DNA of 64,000 bases from CBDAPU01 sp965198875 (GTDB lineage: Bacteria > Pseudomonadota > Gammaproteobacteria > Eutrophobiales > Eutrophobiaceae): positions 1 to 64,000 of the forward strand of contig CBDAPU010000002.1 of assembly GCA_965198875.1 (NCBI GenBank), given 5' to 3'. Shown one piece after another: positions 54,496 through 62,458 of the stretch; within the stretch, counting starts at the first letter, position 1, and each line of letters begins with the position of its first letter. The notes below the pieces were generated by a model that was given only the letters and a program-made list of their open reading frames with translations, did not search any database and was not told where the DNA came from. The translations under genes were made by a program, and so were the position numbers.

Positions 54496-55518
54496 TTATA
54501 CGATCTTATTCGCATCATCTTGGCGGGCGTCTTTATCACCATTTGCAACTTGTCTATTTTGTTGAGATAACCGAACGTCTACTTCTTGAGCGACCGCTTG
54601 GTAAATTTTTCTTGCAAATGCGCCAGCAACCAAACTAGCAAACGTCAACCGCCAATAGTCGACCTCACCTTTTGCCTGACTATTATTCGCTACCGTGCCT
54701 GTATCAAATACGGTGATTTGTTTTGTATGCAACAATGCAAAAACAATAATGGCAACGAGAGCACCAGCCAAGCAGTCTGTGAACAGCCTTTGATAGAAAT
54801 TAGGACTGGAAAAAATTGAAACGCCTATTGAGTCGGATCGTCCGACCGCAGAGGTTACAAGCAGTGTCAAAATCGCACCAAGACAACCTAGACTTAGTGC
54901 CCTGACGGCATAATAGAGATTCATATAATGCTTATTCTCTAACTCATTAGATAGATAATCTATTCTTTGATCAATATTTTTTGATTTTTCTATTTGCTGC
55001 TTTTCAATCTGTGCTTGCTGATTCGTTAATTCTTTTTCTTTCCCCATTAGGTCATTTGCCTGTGGATTTGTATTCTTTTGATCCTCCATACTGAAATGCT
55101 GTAATTCTCGTTTTACTTTCTGTATATCTTCATTTAAATCTCTTAGCTGCTCATATTCATAATACAGAGACCCTGCTTTTTCTTCCTGTAATTGACGAAT
55201 GCTTGTTGTTAGCCTACTTGCAAAGCAGTCTTCTTGAATAAAAAAAGCGGGGTAGGTTAAAAGCAGTAATATCAATAAAAATATGAACATCCTCATTGGT
55301 CTGTTTTCTGCGCTAAGACCAGGAAAGGTCTTGCCGATTTTCCCTGAAATAAACAGATAAACGCCAAAGGACATAAAAATTGCTATTAACACATGCGTCA
55401 ATATCGACATCCAACTTTTCATATCCAGCGATGAAGAGTGCGAAGAATAATTTTGTAATTGTGTTACTACTACCAATATACCTATGACAACGGCAACAAA
55501 TATCGCGCTTTTATTCAT
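54496..55518 (-). CDS. Membrane protein with a central periplasmic or cytoplasmic coiled coil, unrecognised
   Basis: A 340-residue protein with hydrophobic segments at about residues 4-22, 38-58, 76-94, 205-225 and 245-265. Between the third and fourth lies about 100 residues of charged helix (LQEEKAGSLYYEYEQLRDLN, EKELTNQQAQIEKQQIEKSK), a likely coiled coil. The C-terminus is polar (ARKIYQAVAQEVDVRLSQQN). The DNA is AT-rich. No family is recognised. A sensor or membrane-disrupting defence effector would fit the architecture, but nothing proves it. Confidence 0.7.
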   Translation of the reverse strand: MNKSAIFVAVVIGILVVVTQLQNYSSHSSSLDMKSWMSILTHVLIAIFMSFGVYLFISGKIGKTFPGLSAENRPMRMFIFLLILLLLTYPAFFIQEDCFASRLTTSIRQLQEEKAGSLYYEYEQLRDLNEDIQKVKRELQHFSMEDQKNTNPQANDLMGKEKELTNQQAQIEKQQIEKSKNIDQRIDYLSNELENKHYMNLYYAVRALSLGCLGAILTLLVTSAVGRSDSIGVSIFSSPNFYQRLFTDCLAGALVAIIVFALLHTKQITVFDTGTVANNSQAKGEVDYWRLTFASLVAGAFARKIYQAVAQEVDVRLSQQNRQVANGDKDARQDDANKIV

Positions 55519-55549
55519 TAGATTTACCCACTGTTAATGCCACAGATAG

Positions 55550-55735
55550 TCACCGCCCACTAAGCACCCTCGCCATCCATACGACCTCACCGACGATATC
55601 AGCATCATCCGGCAAAGGGGCATTCTCCCAAGCCGGATGATCGCTCACCAGCAATCGCTGGCCAGTCTTATCCTGCCCTGCCCGCTTGACCACCAAGCCA
55701 TCATCGGTGCGAACAACGTAATTGATTGTAATCAT
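55550..55735 (-). pseudogene. C-terminal scrap of an S24 peptidase
   Basis: A 61-codon frame reading INYVVRTDDGLVVKRAGQDK, SDHPAWENAPLPDDADIVGE and VVWMARVL, the end of a LexA/CI-type peptidase with the catalytic Lys but not the Ser. It probably belonged to the same kind of repressor as the helix-turn-helix gene at 56289, with the avidin-like gene now between them. Confidence 0.65.
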
Positions 55736-55755
55736 GGCGAATGAGCATAGTAAGT

Positions 55756-56199
55756 TTATCTGGGAACAAAGGTATCACTATTTGTAAGGATGTGATCCCA
55801 GTCAAACTGAGAATTTGGCCTGGCCAAATTCCAAATGGTTTTTATAGTGGATGCGTTGTTTGTGCTCGTGCAAATGCCAGTCCACGAAGTAATACTCCCA
55901 TATTGCCCCCAGCGCACAGAAAATGAAATCACATGTGCATTATTTCCTTTAGGTAGAGCAGGCAAATAATTTACCCAACCAACAAGCGGAAAATTCTGAC
56001 CAGCAGTCCCTGATGGAGATGAATAGGTACCTGTAATCATCTTCGTGGAATTATCAATGGAAACAATGTTCATCGTAGAACCAGCATCATTAACCCAAGA
56101 ACCGATCATGCTTTCGCACGATGGCTGAACTGCATTTGCCTTCATTGTCAGTGCCGCCGCCATGAATACACTGATGGCCAATTTGTTTCCTAACTTCAT
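55756..56199 (-). CDS. Secreted avidin-family biotin-binding protein
   Basis: A 147-residue protein with a signal peptide (cleavage after KANA) and a single avidin barrel. Comparing with streptavidin, every main biotin contact is present: Asn37 (N23), Ser41 (S27), Tyr59 (Y43), Ser61 (S45), Trp97 (W79), Ser102 (S88), Thr104 (T90), Trp106 (W92), Trp123 (W108), Trp134 (W120, given to the neighbouring subunit) and Asp142 (D128). Local motifs are GSWVNDAGST, ITGTYSSPSG, SITSWTGIC, TIWNLA and NSDTF. Cys28 and Cys110 could form a disulfide, as in rhizavidin-like short avidins. AGGAGG lies eight bases before the ATG. It sits among phage repressor pieces. Likely role: scavenging or withholding biotin outside the cytoplasm. 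Confidence 0.88.
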   Translation of the reverse strand: MKLGNKLAISVFMAAALTMKANAVQPSCESMIGSWVNDAGSTMNIVSIDNSTKMITGTYSSPSGTAGQNFPLVGWVNYLPALPKGNNAHVISFSVRWGQYGSITSWTGICTSTNNASTIKTIWNLARPNSQFDWDHILTNSDTFVPR

Positions 56200-56288
56200 A
56201 GCTTTATCCTCCTATTACAAGAATGAATTTAATTGCTCAGATAGAAATAAACAGCAAAACGAATCTACGCATAGCGCCCCTCATCAAT

Positions 56289-56657
56289 TTATCCCGCCTT
56301 ATCCTTATTCAACCTGATTGACGCAAACGTAGCAATAGCTCCTTGGGCATGGGCACGCCCGGATTTGCCGAGCGCACGATAGTTCTTTAACAGTATGCGC
56401 TCTTCGGGAGCCAGTATTCCATTATCTCCGTCTACCACAGTTTTTTGACGAACCATACTTCCCTCACCAGTCAGTAGCCAGTCGGAACTTACATCAGTTT
56501 TTGTCAGCATCGTATTGATAAATTCTCTTGATGGCTCGCTTCTTCCAGCTTCAATATCACCGATGTAGCTCCTGCTAACCCCTAGATTATCAGCAAGTTT
56601 TTGCTGAGAGAGTCCTCTTGATGCTCGATATTTTGAGAGAAGAACACTGAACGTATA
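56289..56657 (-). CDS. XRE-family helix-turn-helix regulator without a standard start codon
   Basis: About 122 residues from a Cro/CI-type regulator: VLLSKYRASRGLSQQKLADN, then LGVSRSYIGDIEAGRSEPSR is the helix-turn-helix, and DVSSDWLLTGEGSM is a common phage repressor motif. The frame opens after a TAA at 56658-56660 and has no ATG, GTG or TTG before the helix-turn-helix; the first ATG (56510) lies after it. Upstream, AGCGTA-ATA-TACGTT is a near palindrome and may be its operator. Either the start has mutated or a rare start is used. Without a standard start it may be dead. Confidence 0.65.
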   Translation of the reverse strand, partial: YTFSVLLSKYRASRGLSQQKLADNLGVSRSYIGDIEAGRSEPSREFINTMLTKTDVSSDWLLTGEGSMVRQKTVVDGDNGILAPEERILLKNYRALGKSGRAHAQGAIATFASIRLNKDKAG

Positions 56658-56707
56658 TTACGCTTATAACCACAATTAACCTAACTATTTAGTGAGTATA
56701 GCCCAAA

Positions 56708-56941
56708 ATACACCCAACCGATATCAAAGCCACTCTGGCCAAGGCGGGCAGGACATAAGCCTCTATTGCCAAAGAACTGAACGTCTCTGTCGTCACGGTG
56801 CATCAGGTCATCACAAGTAAAGTACACAGCCGCCGGGTCGCCAATCTGATCGCCAAACTTACCGACCATTCACTGCATGAGCTCTGGCCGGGGGCGTATG
56901 ACATCCCCCGTCTGACACCGAACCCCAAGGAAGCACCATGA
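56708..56941 (+). pseudogene. Ner-like phage regulator with in-frame TAA
   Basis: Divergent from the XRE gene. The frame reads IHPTDIKATLAKAGRT, then TAA at 56756-56758, then ASIAKELNVSVVTVHQVITS, RRVANLIAKL and ELWPGAYD. This is the Ner/Nlp helix-turn-helix of Mu-like phages. ATA stands where the initiator ATG should be and TAA where Gln or Ser is usual, so two changes disable it. Mu-type phages have exactly this divergent repressor/Ner arrangement. Confidence 0.75.
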
Positions 56942-57156
56942 TCTACCTGCACCCGGCATCCAGCACCTCGCCCGAACGTATCCAGGCCGTGCAGGCGACC
57001 ACCGGCTTAACCGCTATCATCAATACTGCCAACCAAGTGGTCTTACAATCACCGCTGTCCTCCTCAAGCTGCCAGCATACGGTAGCACTTTACATCCACC
57101 GCACCGCACCTGCCTGTACGTGCCCGCACGCAGACAGGCAAGACTCCCCCTCTTGA
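56938..57156 (+). CDS. Small phage-type protein downstream of the Ner remnant
   Basis: A 72-codon frame whose ATG overlaps the Ner stop (ATGA). The first 40 residues (MIYLHPASSTSPERIQAVQA, TGLTAIINTANQVV) look like a short early phage protein. The rest is encoded by a hairpin repeat and is rich in Cys, His and Pro, so the original C-terminus has been overwritten. Confidence 0.45.
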   Translation: MIYLHPASSTSPERIQAVQATTGLTAIINTANQVVLQSPLSSSSCQHTVALYIHRTAPACTCPHADRQDSPS

Positions 57157-57180
57157 AGTTGGTGCGGCGGGTGTTTTTTT
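57104..57180 (+). terminator. Compound hairpin with T-run
   Basis: CCGCACC at 57104 pairs with GGTGCGG at 57161, enclosing a second stem TGCCTGT / ACAGGCA (57111-57140); eight bases after the outer stem is a run of T (57173-57180). It would end transcription of the early phage genes. A related stem TGCCTGTGCG / CGCACAGGCA lies at 57461-57484. Confidence 0.6.
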
Positions 57181-57626
57181 AATCAGCCCTTACAGCGGGA
57201 GTGATGCGGGATGAAACGGCTTATTGCTTTTCTTCGCGCCCGCCGTGATCGCCGAATTGTTGCTTTAGTCTCTTCAAGGCTTGTTGAAAATCATCAGAAA
57301 GCTCATCGACAGCGTCTTGTAATAGCCAAGATTGGAGAGCATCCCTCTTCTCTGGACCCACATCTGCGTGAAGAATGGCTGTTGCCATGCTGGGTAATCT
57401 TGACCGCAAGCAGCGCAAATTGGCCGAGATTGAGCAACGCTACACGCGCCTGTCTGCGCCTGCCTGTGCGGACACGCACAGGCAGAGGAGCGGGCATGAG
57501 TATTTTTCATATTCTGAAACCCTTTCACGTATTCAAAAGTCTCGGCACCGAGACTTTTGGTCATTTGTTCAAAGTGATCGACGTCGATCACTTTGCTTAC
57601 TAGCCACCCAGCTGGAGAACTTGCCT
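57181..57626. other. Spacer with hairpin repeats and no sure gene
   Basis: Contains the perfect 10-bp hairpin at 57461-57484 and the AAAAGTCTCGG / CCGAGACTTTT hairpin at about 57532-57555 (11-bp stem). Short frames on both strands (for example minus 57221-57385, ending LKQQFGDHGGREEKQ, and plus 57390-57450, MLGNLDRKQRKLAEIEQRY) look partly coding but are truncated by the repeats. Confidence 0.5.
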
Positions 57627-58165
57627 ATGCCAAGAAAAAAGACTGCTGATAGAGAAGTCGATACGCAAGCTATCGCTGCCGCCGCCAGGGCGCAGGATGA
57701 ACTCATACCGCGCCTGGACATCATAGAAAAGGAATATAGAGACGATCAGCCGTTTGTGCTGGCGAACTCGGCATAGTCTATGTTGTTCGCTGGTAAGGAG
57801 CTGGTGCGCATCAAGGAGCATATGCCACATGGTGAGTTCAGGGAAGTGATAGAGCAGCGACTCAAGCTGAACTACCACACAGCACGCAAGATGATGATGG
57901 CCGCCGTTAGGCTTACCGAGAACAAACGCATTACCTCAGGAATCACAACCCGAACAAAGATGCTGGAGTTGCTAACCTTAGATGATGAATCGTTAGAGGT
58001 GCTGGACAAGGGTGGCAGTGTTGTTGATCTAAAACTGGATGATATTATCGCATGACGGTCAATGAACTTGGCAAGGTCAAGGACAAAGTGAAACATAAAA
58101 GAGAAACCCATGAGAAACAACTTAGGCGTAAGGACGACAAACTGAATGAGTTGGACAGGAGGCCG
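57627..58165 (+). pseudogene. DUF3102-like phage protein, interrupted by TAG and a frame change
   Basis: The gene starts at ATG 57627 with GGAG nine bases ahead. It reads to a TAG at 57774-57776, then in the same frame SMLFAGKELVRIKEHMPHGE and LNYHTARKMMMAAVRLTEN, the DUF3102 core. At 58055 the frame ends (TGA) but continues one frame over as MTVNELGKVKDKV up to NELDRR, where the family has its final coiled coil. So there is one nonsense and one frameshift change, and the end is cut off near the RDD gene. Confidence 0.65.
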
Positions 58166-58177
58166 CTGTGTTATCTC

Positions 58178-58636
58178 TCAAGCATCAAAACTGACCGGTT
58201 CCGGCTTCCTGTTTCTGATGACCACGGTGCCGGCCAGTTTGTCATGCCAGCCCTGTTTCTTTTTATCTACGCCAACCCAGATCAGACCTAAGCCCAGGGG
58301 AATGATCGCCGGTATATAGGCAAAGTATCTGCCTATGGCCTGCCCCAGAGACAACTTCCCGCCCGTCTTTGCATCGACTATTTTCAGTTTGCAGGCCATT
58401 TTTCCGGGCGTGCCGGCAAAACGCAGCCAGAACCATATCGTGGCGACAATGGGAAGAACAACATTCAACAAGACATCCCAGACCCCATACCAGATCCCGT
58501 GAATCAACTCCTCACTCCAATATTCCCGACCATAAATAAACGTCAGCAGCGGCGAAGTAATAATGATCAGTATGATCAGATCGATGCAGGAGGCGCCTAC
58601 TCGTATCCAGAACCCCCCATATTCCCGCTCATTCAT
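58178..58636 (-). CDS. RDD family membrane protein
   Basis: A 152-residue RDD protein with three or four membrane helices. The hallmark Arg-Asp-Asp positions appear as GGFWIRVGASCIDLIILIII, and the second half has GTPGKMACKLKIVDAKTGGK, LGQAIGRYFAYIPAIIPLGL and KKQGWHDKLAGTVVI. Transport of small solutes or ions has been proposed for some members; the role here is unknown. It seems intact and marks the right edge of the decayed prophage area. Confidence 0.9.
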   Translation of the reverse strand: MNEREYGGFWIRVGASCIDLIILIIITSPLLTFIYGREYWSEELIHGIWYGVWDVLLNVVLPIVATIWFWLRFAGTPGKMACKLKIVDAKTGGKLSLGQAIGRYFAYIPAIIPLGLGLIWVGVDKKKQGWHDKLAGTVVIRNRKPEPVSFDA

Positions 58637-59270
58637 TTTTTGCTATCTCTACAGTATAAAAAACATGAATCCGGCGACAGACATACAGGTCGCACGCGCA
58701 GACGCACTTTTATATGCCGCCCGGCGCCACCTGCTCGCCTTGCAGAGGACAGCGGCAGCATACCAACATCTCTGGAGAGTTGTCCAGTCAGCGTCCGTGT
58801 TATTTACTTTATCTGGCGGGGCTCAGTCACCCTGAAGCCGCACCTGGCCGCCTATCCTCCGGCACTGAAAAAAAACTGGAAGAGCGCTTTCAGAATATTC
58901 TGAGATTGATCGCCAGGCCAAATTTACCACCAGCGGTCGCCTGGAAAAGATACTGACAGGTGCAAGCCTGAACCATGGGCCGAAAGAGGATTATGATCTG
59001 ATATGAGCAGATGCAGATCGCAAATACAGGCATCATACGTCAGCGAGTCTTGCTTATCTGCAAAGGCTTTGTAACGCCCCGGAAGTGGAGATGGCCCGGC
59101 AAAAGGCAGGCGTTAGGGAAGTCATTCTTAAATATCCGCCACGCCATTGAATAACCGCCCGCAGGATTTATGCCATCGATTATTCCCTTATAAAAAATCA
59201 CCATAAGCGACCTACTTTGTCGCATCCCTGTCCTATCCTGCCGCTTCATTCATACCAAGAGGCGGGCGAG
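58637..59270. other. Gene-poor region with a possible multi-frameshift relic
   Basis: About 630 bases. From ATG 58664 coding-like sequence hops between frames: LLYAARRHLLALQRTAAAYQ, then CYLLYLAGLSHPEAAPGRLS, then SEIDRQAKFTTSGRLEKILT to a TGA near 59005. Together they could be one decayed gene of about 110 codons, unidentified. The rest should contain the promoter of the four-gene operon starting at 59271. Confidence 0.35.
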
Positions 59271-60362
59271 ATGCAACACGAGCGCATAATAAAAGAATGG
59301 GCGGCGACAAAGCTGATGGGTCAAAATCACTGGTGCCGGGGCTGGCTGGCCGCACTGCTGGCGGCGGACACCGATCTGCTGGGGCATATCCTGGAACAGG
59401 ACAGCGGCTACCCGCATTATCTCTGTCTGATCAACATGTATCATGAGCGCCTGCCTTATAATGACCACAAGGAACTGGCTGCCATGCTCCGCCATACCCC
59501 CAGGAAACAAATGCTGAAGGCCGTGCTTGACCCCTGTCCCGATGGTCTGCTGGGGGCATTGAAAAAATTGCCCAAGCGCCCCATGTCGCGCCAGGGCTAT
59601 GCCAGGCTGCTCACACTCATGGGCGATCACAGGGCCAGGAAATTCTTATCACATGATCATCGTGCCTCCCGCATACAGTTGCAGTTGCTGGAAAAGCTGC
59701 CGCCCGAGCTTCGGGATTGCCCTGTGATTGCCCACGTTAAAAATAAAGAACACATGGATGGCTTTCTGGAGTGCATTGAGGCTGTGCATGGTCTCGCCCC
59801 CATCATGAGTTACGCCGATATCGCCCTGTCCCTGCGTCATACTCCATCAGCCCGAAGCCAGAAATACTGTTCAGTATACAGCTACCCGATTATTTCATGG
59901 TATGAAACACAACTCGCAAAGAAGGATTTTCCCGCCCCGCCCTGGCCTGGCAATGAGTGGTTAACACCGATCACCAGCGGCCGACAGCTGCGCCATGTCG
60001 GGCGCACGATGCACAACTGTGTGGGAAGATGGAATTATCTGTTGCCCATCATTCATGGTGAGGAGTATTTTTACGTGACCAGCCAGGCGCCGAAAGTTGT
60101 TATATTGATCGGCAAACATAAGGCTGCGTGGCGCTTGCTTGATGTGGCAGGCGAGAGAAATAAAGGGCTGGGCAAAAAAAACGTCAAATACATCTTTCAC
60201 AAAATGCAGAAAGCGGGCTTTGATGCACTGGAGAGTCGGCTGCCACAACGCTATGAGTATGAACGGGATATGCTGAATGAGGATTTCCAGGATGATTATA
60301 ATTTTGAGTGTTACGAGCAATTTTGCGAACGGCAAATCGACTTCATCGGCTTTGAGGAGTAA
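59271..60362 (+). CDS. PcfJ-like protein, first gene of a candidate defence operon
   Basis: A 363-residue protein. The C-terminal half has the PcfJ-like pattern WLTPITSGRQLRHVGRTMHN, CVGRWNYLLPII and HKAAWRLLDVAGERNKGLGK; PcfJ-like proteins come from conjugative plasmids, phages and islands and have no proven activity. The N-terminal half is helical with many short Leu-rich segments (LLAADTDLLGHILEQD, LLGALKKLPKRPMSRQGYAR), perhaps repeats. ATG 59271 is chosen; an upstream in-frame ATG at 59217 is possible. The WYL gene begins 10 bases after the stop. Confidence 0.7.
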   Translation: MQHERIIKEWAATKLMGQNHWCRGWLAALLAADTDLLGHILEQDSGYPHYLCLINMYHERLPYNDHKELAAMLRHTPRKQMLKAVLDPCPDGLLGALKKLPKRPMSRQGYARLLTLMGDHRARKFLSHDHRASRIQLQLLEKLPPELRDCPVIAHVKNKEHMDGFLECIEAVHGLAPIMSYADIALSLRHTPSARSQKYCSVYSYPIISWYETQLAKKDFPAPPWPGNEWLTPITSGRQLRHVGRTMHNCVGRWNYLLPIIHGEEYFYVTSQAPKVVILIGKHKAAWRLLDVAGERNKGLGKKNVKYIFHKMQKAGFDALESRLPQRYEYERDMLNEDFQDDYNFECYEQFCERQIDFIGFEE

Positions 60363-60372
60363 GCCGTAACTC

Positions 60373-61383
60373 ATGCGCCGGGCACAGGACACCACACTGC
60401 GCTACCTGAAGATACTGACGGCAGGGCTGCCCGTATTCCCGCGCCGCATCAGCACCGGCGAGTTACAGCGGCGGCTTGAGCGGGATAATCCTGCATACCG
60501 GGTCAGCGCAAGGACCATGCAACGGGATCTGGAGAAACTGTCCGGCGACTTTCCCATCGGCAGTACGGACGAGGGCGGTCGCCGCTACTGGTTCTGGATT
60601 GAGAAAAACGACTTAACGCAGATCCCCGCCATGAGCGAGCAAACCGCCCTGGCCCTGCGGCTGGCCGAGTCCTGGCTCGCCCCCCTACTGCCGCCGTCCA
60701 GACTGTCTTTGTTACGTCCTTATTTCAAACACGCCCGCAAGGTATTGAAAAACACGCCGTTGAATGCCTGGCAGGATAAAGTCAGCATCGTGCCTGAGAG
60801 CCAGGCGCTGCTGCCGCCCAGAATTCGCAAGGACGTGCAGGAGACCGTGTATGAGGCGCTGCTGCAAAACAGACAATTAACCGTGCTCTATCAAGGTCGC
60901 GGCGAGCGCAAGGCCAAAGAGCGCCTGCTCAATCCACTGGGGCTGGTGGTGAGAAAACAGATCATCTACCTGATCGCCACGGCCTGGGATTATACCGACC
61001 CCTGGCATTATGCCCTGCATCGCATCAACAGCGCCAGCATGGAGTCGGCGCCGGCAAGGACGCCGCCCGGGTTCCGGCTGGAGACACACATTCACACTGA
61101 GCGGGCCTTTTCCTACCCGGCCTCCAGTGCAAGGCTGAAACTGAAAATACGGGTGAGCAAGGCGCTGGCGGAGCACCTGCTGGAGTGCAGACTGGCCGCC
61201 GATCAAAAATGCAAGGCAGGAAAAGATGGCCGCAGCCTGATCACCGCCACTGTGAAGGACACCAATGAGCTGCGCTGGTGGCTGCTGGGACTGGGTGCTG
61301 CGGTCGAGGTGCTCGCCCCGAAGTCCCTGCGGGCGGAGATGCAAGCGCGGATTGGCGATATGAACAAAATATACACTGACTAA
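60373..61383 (+). CDS. WYL-domain transcriptional regulator
   Basis: A 336-residue regulator. An N-terminal winged helix (RISTGELQRRLERDNPAYRV, SARTMQRDLEKLSGDFP) is followed by a WYL domain (LTVLYQGRGERKAKERLLNP, LGLVVRKQIIYLIATAWDY) and a WCX extension (LKIRVSKALAEHLLECRL to the end). WYL proteins bind nucleic acid ligands or nucleotides and often control defence operons. It sits between the PcfJ-like gene and the nuclease genes, so it probably controls this operon. Confidence 0.9.
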   Translation: MRRAQDTTLRYLKILTAGLPVFPRRISTGELQRRLERDNPAYRVSARTMQRDLEKLSGDFPIGSTDEGGRRYWFWIEKNDLTQIPAMSEQTALALRLAESWLAPLLPPSRLSLLRPYFKHARKVLKNTPLNAWQDKVSIVPESQALLPPRIRKDVQETVYEALLQNRQLTVLYQGRGERKAKERLLNPLGLVVRKQIIYLIATAWDYTDPWHYALHRINSASMESAPARTPPGFRLETHIHTERAFSYPASSARLKLKIRVSKALAEHLLECRLAADQKCKAGKDGRSLITATVKDTNELRWWLLGLGAAVEVLAPKSLRAEMQARIGDMNKIYTD

Positions 61384-61405
61384 ATGCAAACTGGAAGACA
61401 CAAAA

Positions 61406-62458
61406 ATGGAAATCGATAATTTTTTGGAGTTACTGAGTGATTTTGAATCACTGCCCAATCAGTTTAACAGTAAAAGTATTTTCGATATCACCGGTTATCC
61501 ACACCATGAAAATGTCAGCAGTAATATTCTAGCGTTCTATCTCAACCCAAACAATGAACATGGATTAGGCAGTTTATTTTTTTCATCGCTAATGAGCTTT
61601 GCTACTGAAGATGAACCATCTCAGGATAACATGCAGATCAGCCGCGAAGTCTCAACAATCAAAAAAGGCAGAATTGATATTGTTATAGAAACAGACAGTC
61701 ACATTATCGGCATTGAAAATAAAATATTTCATCACTTGAACAATGATCTTGAGGATTATAGCAACTCTATCAACGAGTGGGCCAAGCCTGAAAAACTGGA
61801 AACGATAAAAATAGTCCTCGGCATAAAAAAAGAAGAATCTCATGGATTTGTCAGTGTTACTTATCAGGAGCTATGGGCAAAAATAAGAGAACAACTAGGC
61901 AATTATGTTACCACAACATCACAGAAGTGGATTTTATATCTTATAGATTTTATGAACACTACTGATAATCTGATCGGAGGCACAATGGAACTAGACGAAA
62001 AAGATCAATTTTTTATTGAACATGAAGAGAGAGTAAATGAGCTACTAAAAGCCAGAAATAAATTTCTTTACAAATTTCATTGTAGAGTGTCAGAGCTAAA
62101 AAATTTAATTGATCAAGTGCCCGACTGTTGTAACAGGCAGTGGATACATGCCAGACGCTGTTTGGTGCACGACTTCGACCTGGCCGGGTATTCGATTGCC
62201 TTTGATCTGTTTGTCTCTCCCAAAGGATGGTCTTTGCAATTATTTGGCCGTAATACTGATTCGATAAACTACCTGGATAAGCTATTGCATATCTCGCCCG
62301 TGTCCGATGATCGAAAAAACATGGGCAGGGTTGGTTTCAAATATGAACTGGAAAAGTTTGAGTTACATATTAAGCTTGAAGAGATAAAAGAAAAACTTCT
62401 GAATTGGTTTGAACGGTTAATTGAGTCAGAAAATAACCTGCGAGAACAATCCGAATGA
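61406..62458 (+). CDS. PD-(D/E)XK nuclease superfamily protein
   Basis: A 350-residue protein of the PD-(D/E)XK superfamily type known from defence islands. The opening HHENVSSNILAFYLNPNNEH is the helix that commonly starts this group; the core is EVSTIKKGRIDIVIETDSHI then IGIENKIFHHLNNDLEDY, giving Asp91, Glu104 and Lys106 (D-x12-ExK). It is therefore expected to cut DNA. The C-terminal 150 residues are alpha/beta with no known motif. It starts 22 bases after the WYL stop, has GGAAG upstream, and overlaps the next gene by ATGA. The DNA is AT-rich. Confidence 0.85.
   Translation: MEIDNFLELLSDFESLPNQFNSKSIFDITGYPHHENVSSNILAFYLNPNNEHGLGSLFFSSLMSFATEDEPSQDNMQISREVSTIKKGRIDIVIETDSHIIGIENKIFHHLNNDLEDYSNSINEWAKPEKLETIKIVLGIKKEESHGFVSVTYQELWAKIREQLGNYVTTTSQKWILYLIDFMNTTDNLIGGTMELDEKDQFFIEHEERVNELLKARNKFLYKFHCRVSELKNLIDQVPDCCNRQWIHARRCLVHDFDLAGYSIAFDLFVSPKGWSLQLFGRNTDSINYLDKLLHISPVSDDRKNMGRVGFKYELEKFELHIKLEEIKEKLLNWFERLIESENNLREQSE

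Noticed and set aside
57211..57603. Plus-strand frame of 130 codons
   Set aside because: Runs through two hairpin repeats, has Arg-rich composition and no family; likely a by-product of the repeats.
56756..57776. Phage stop-codon reassignment (in-frame TAA and TAG in two phage genes)
   Set aside because: Both genes also have lost starts or frame breaks, and neighbouring intact genes use all three stops normally. Decay explains it.
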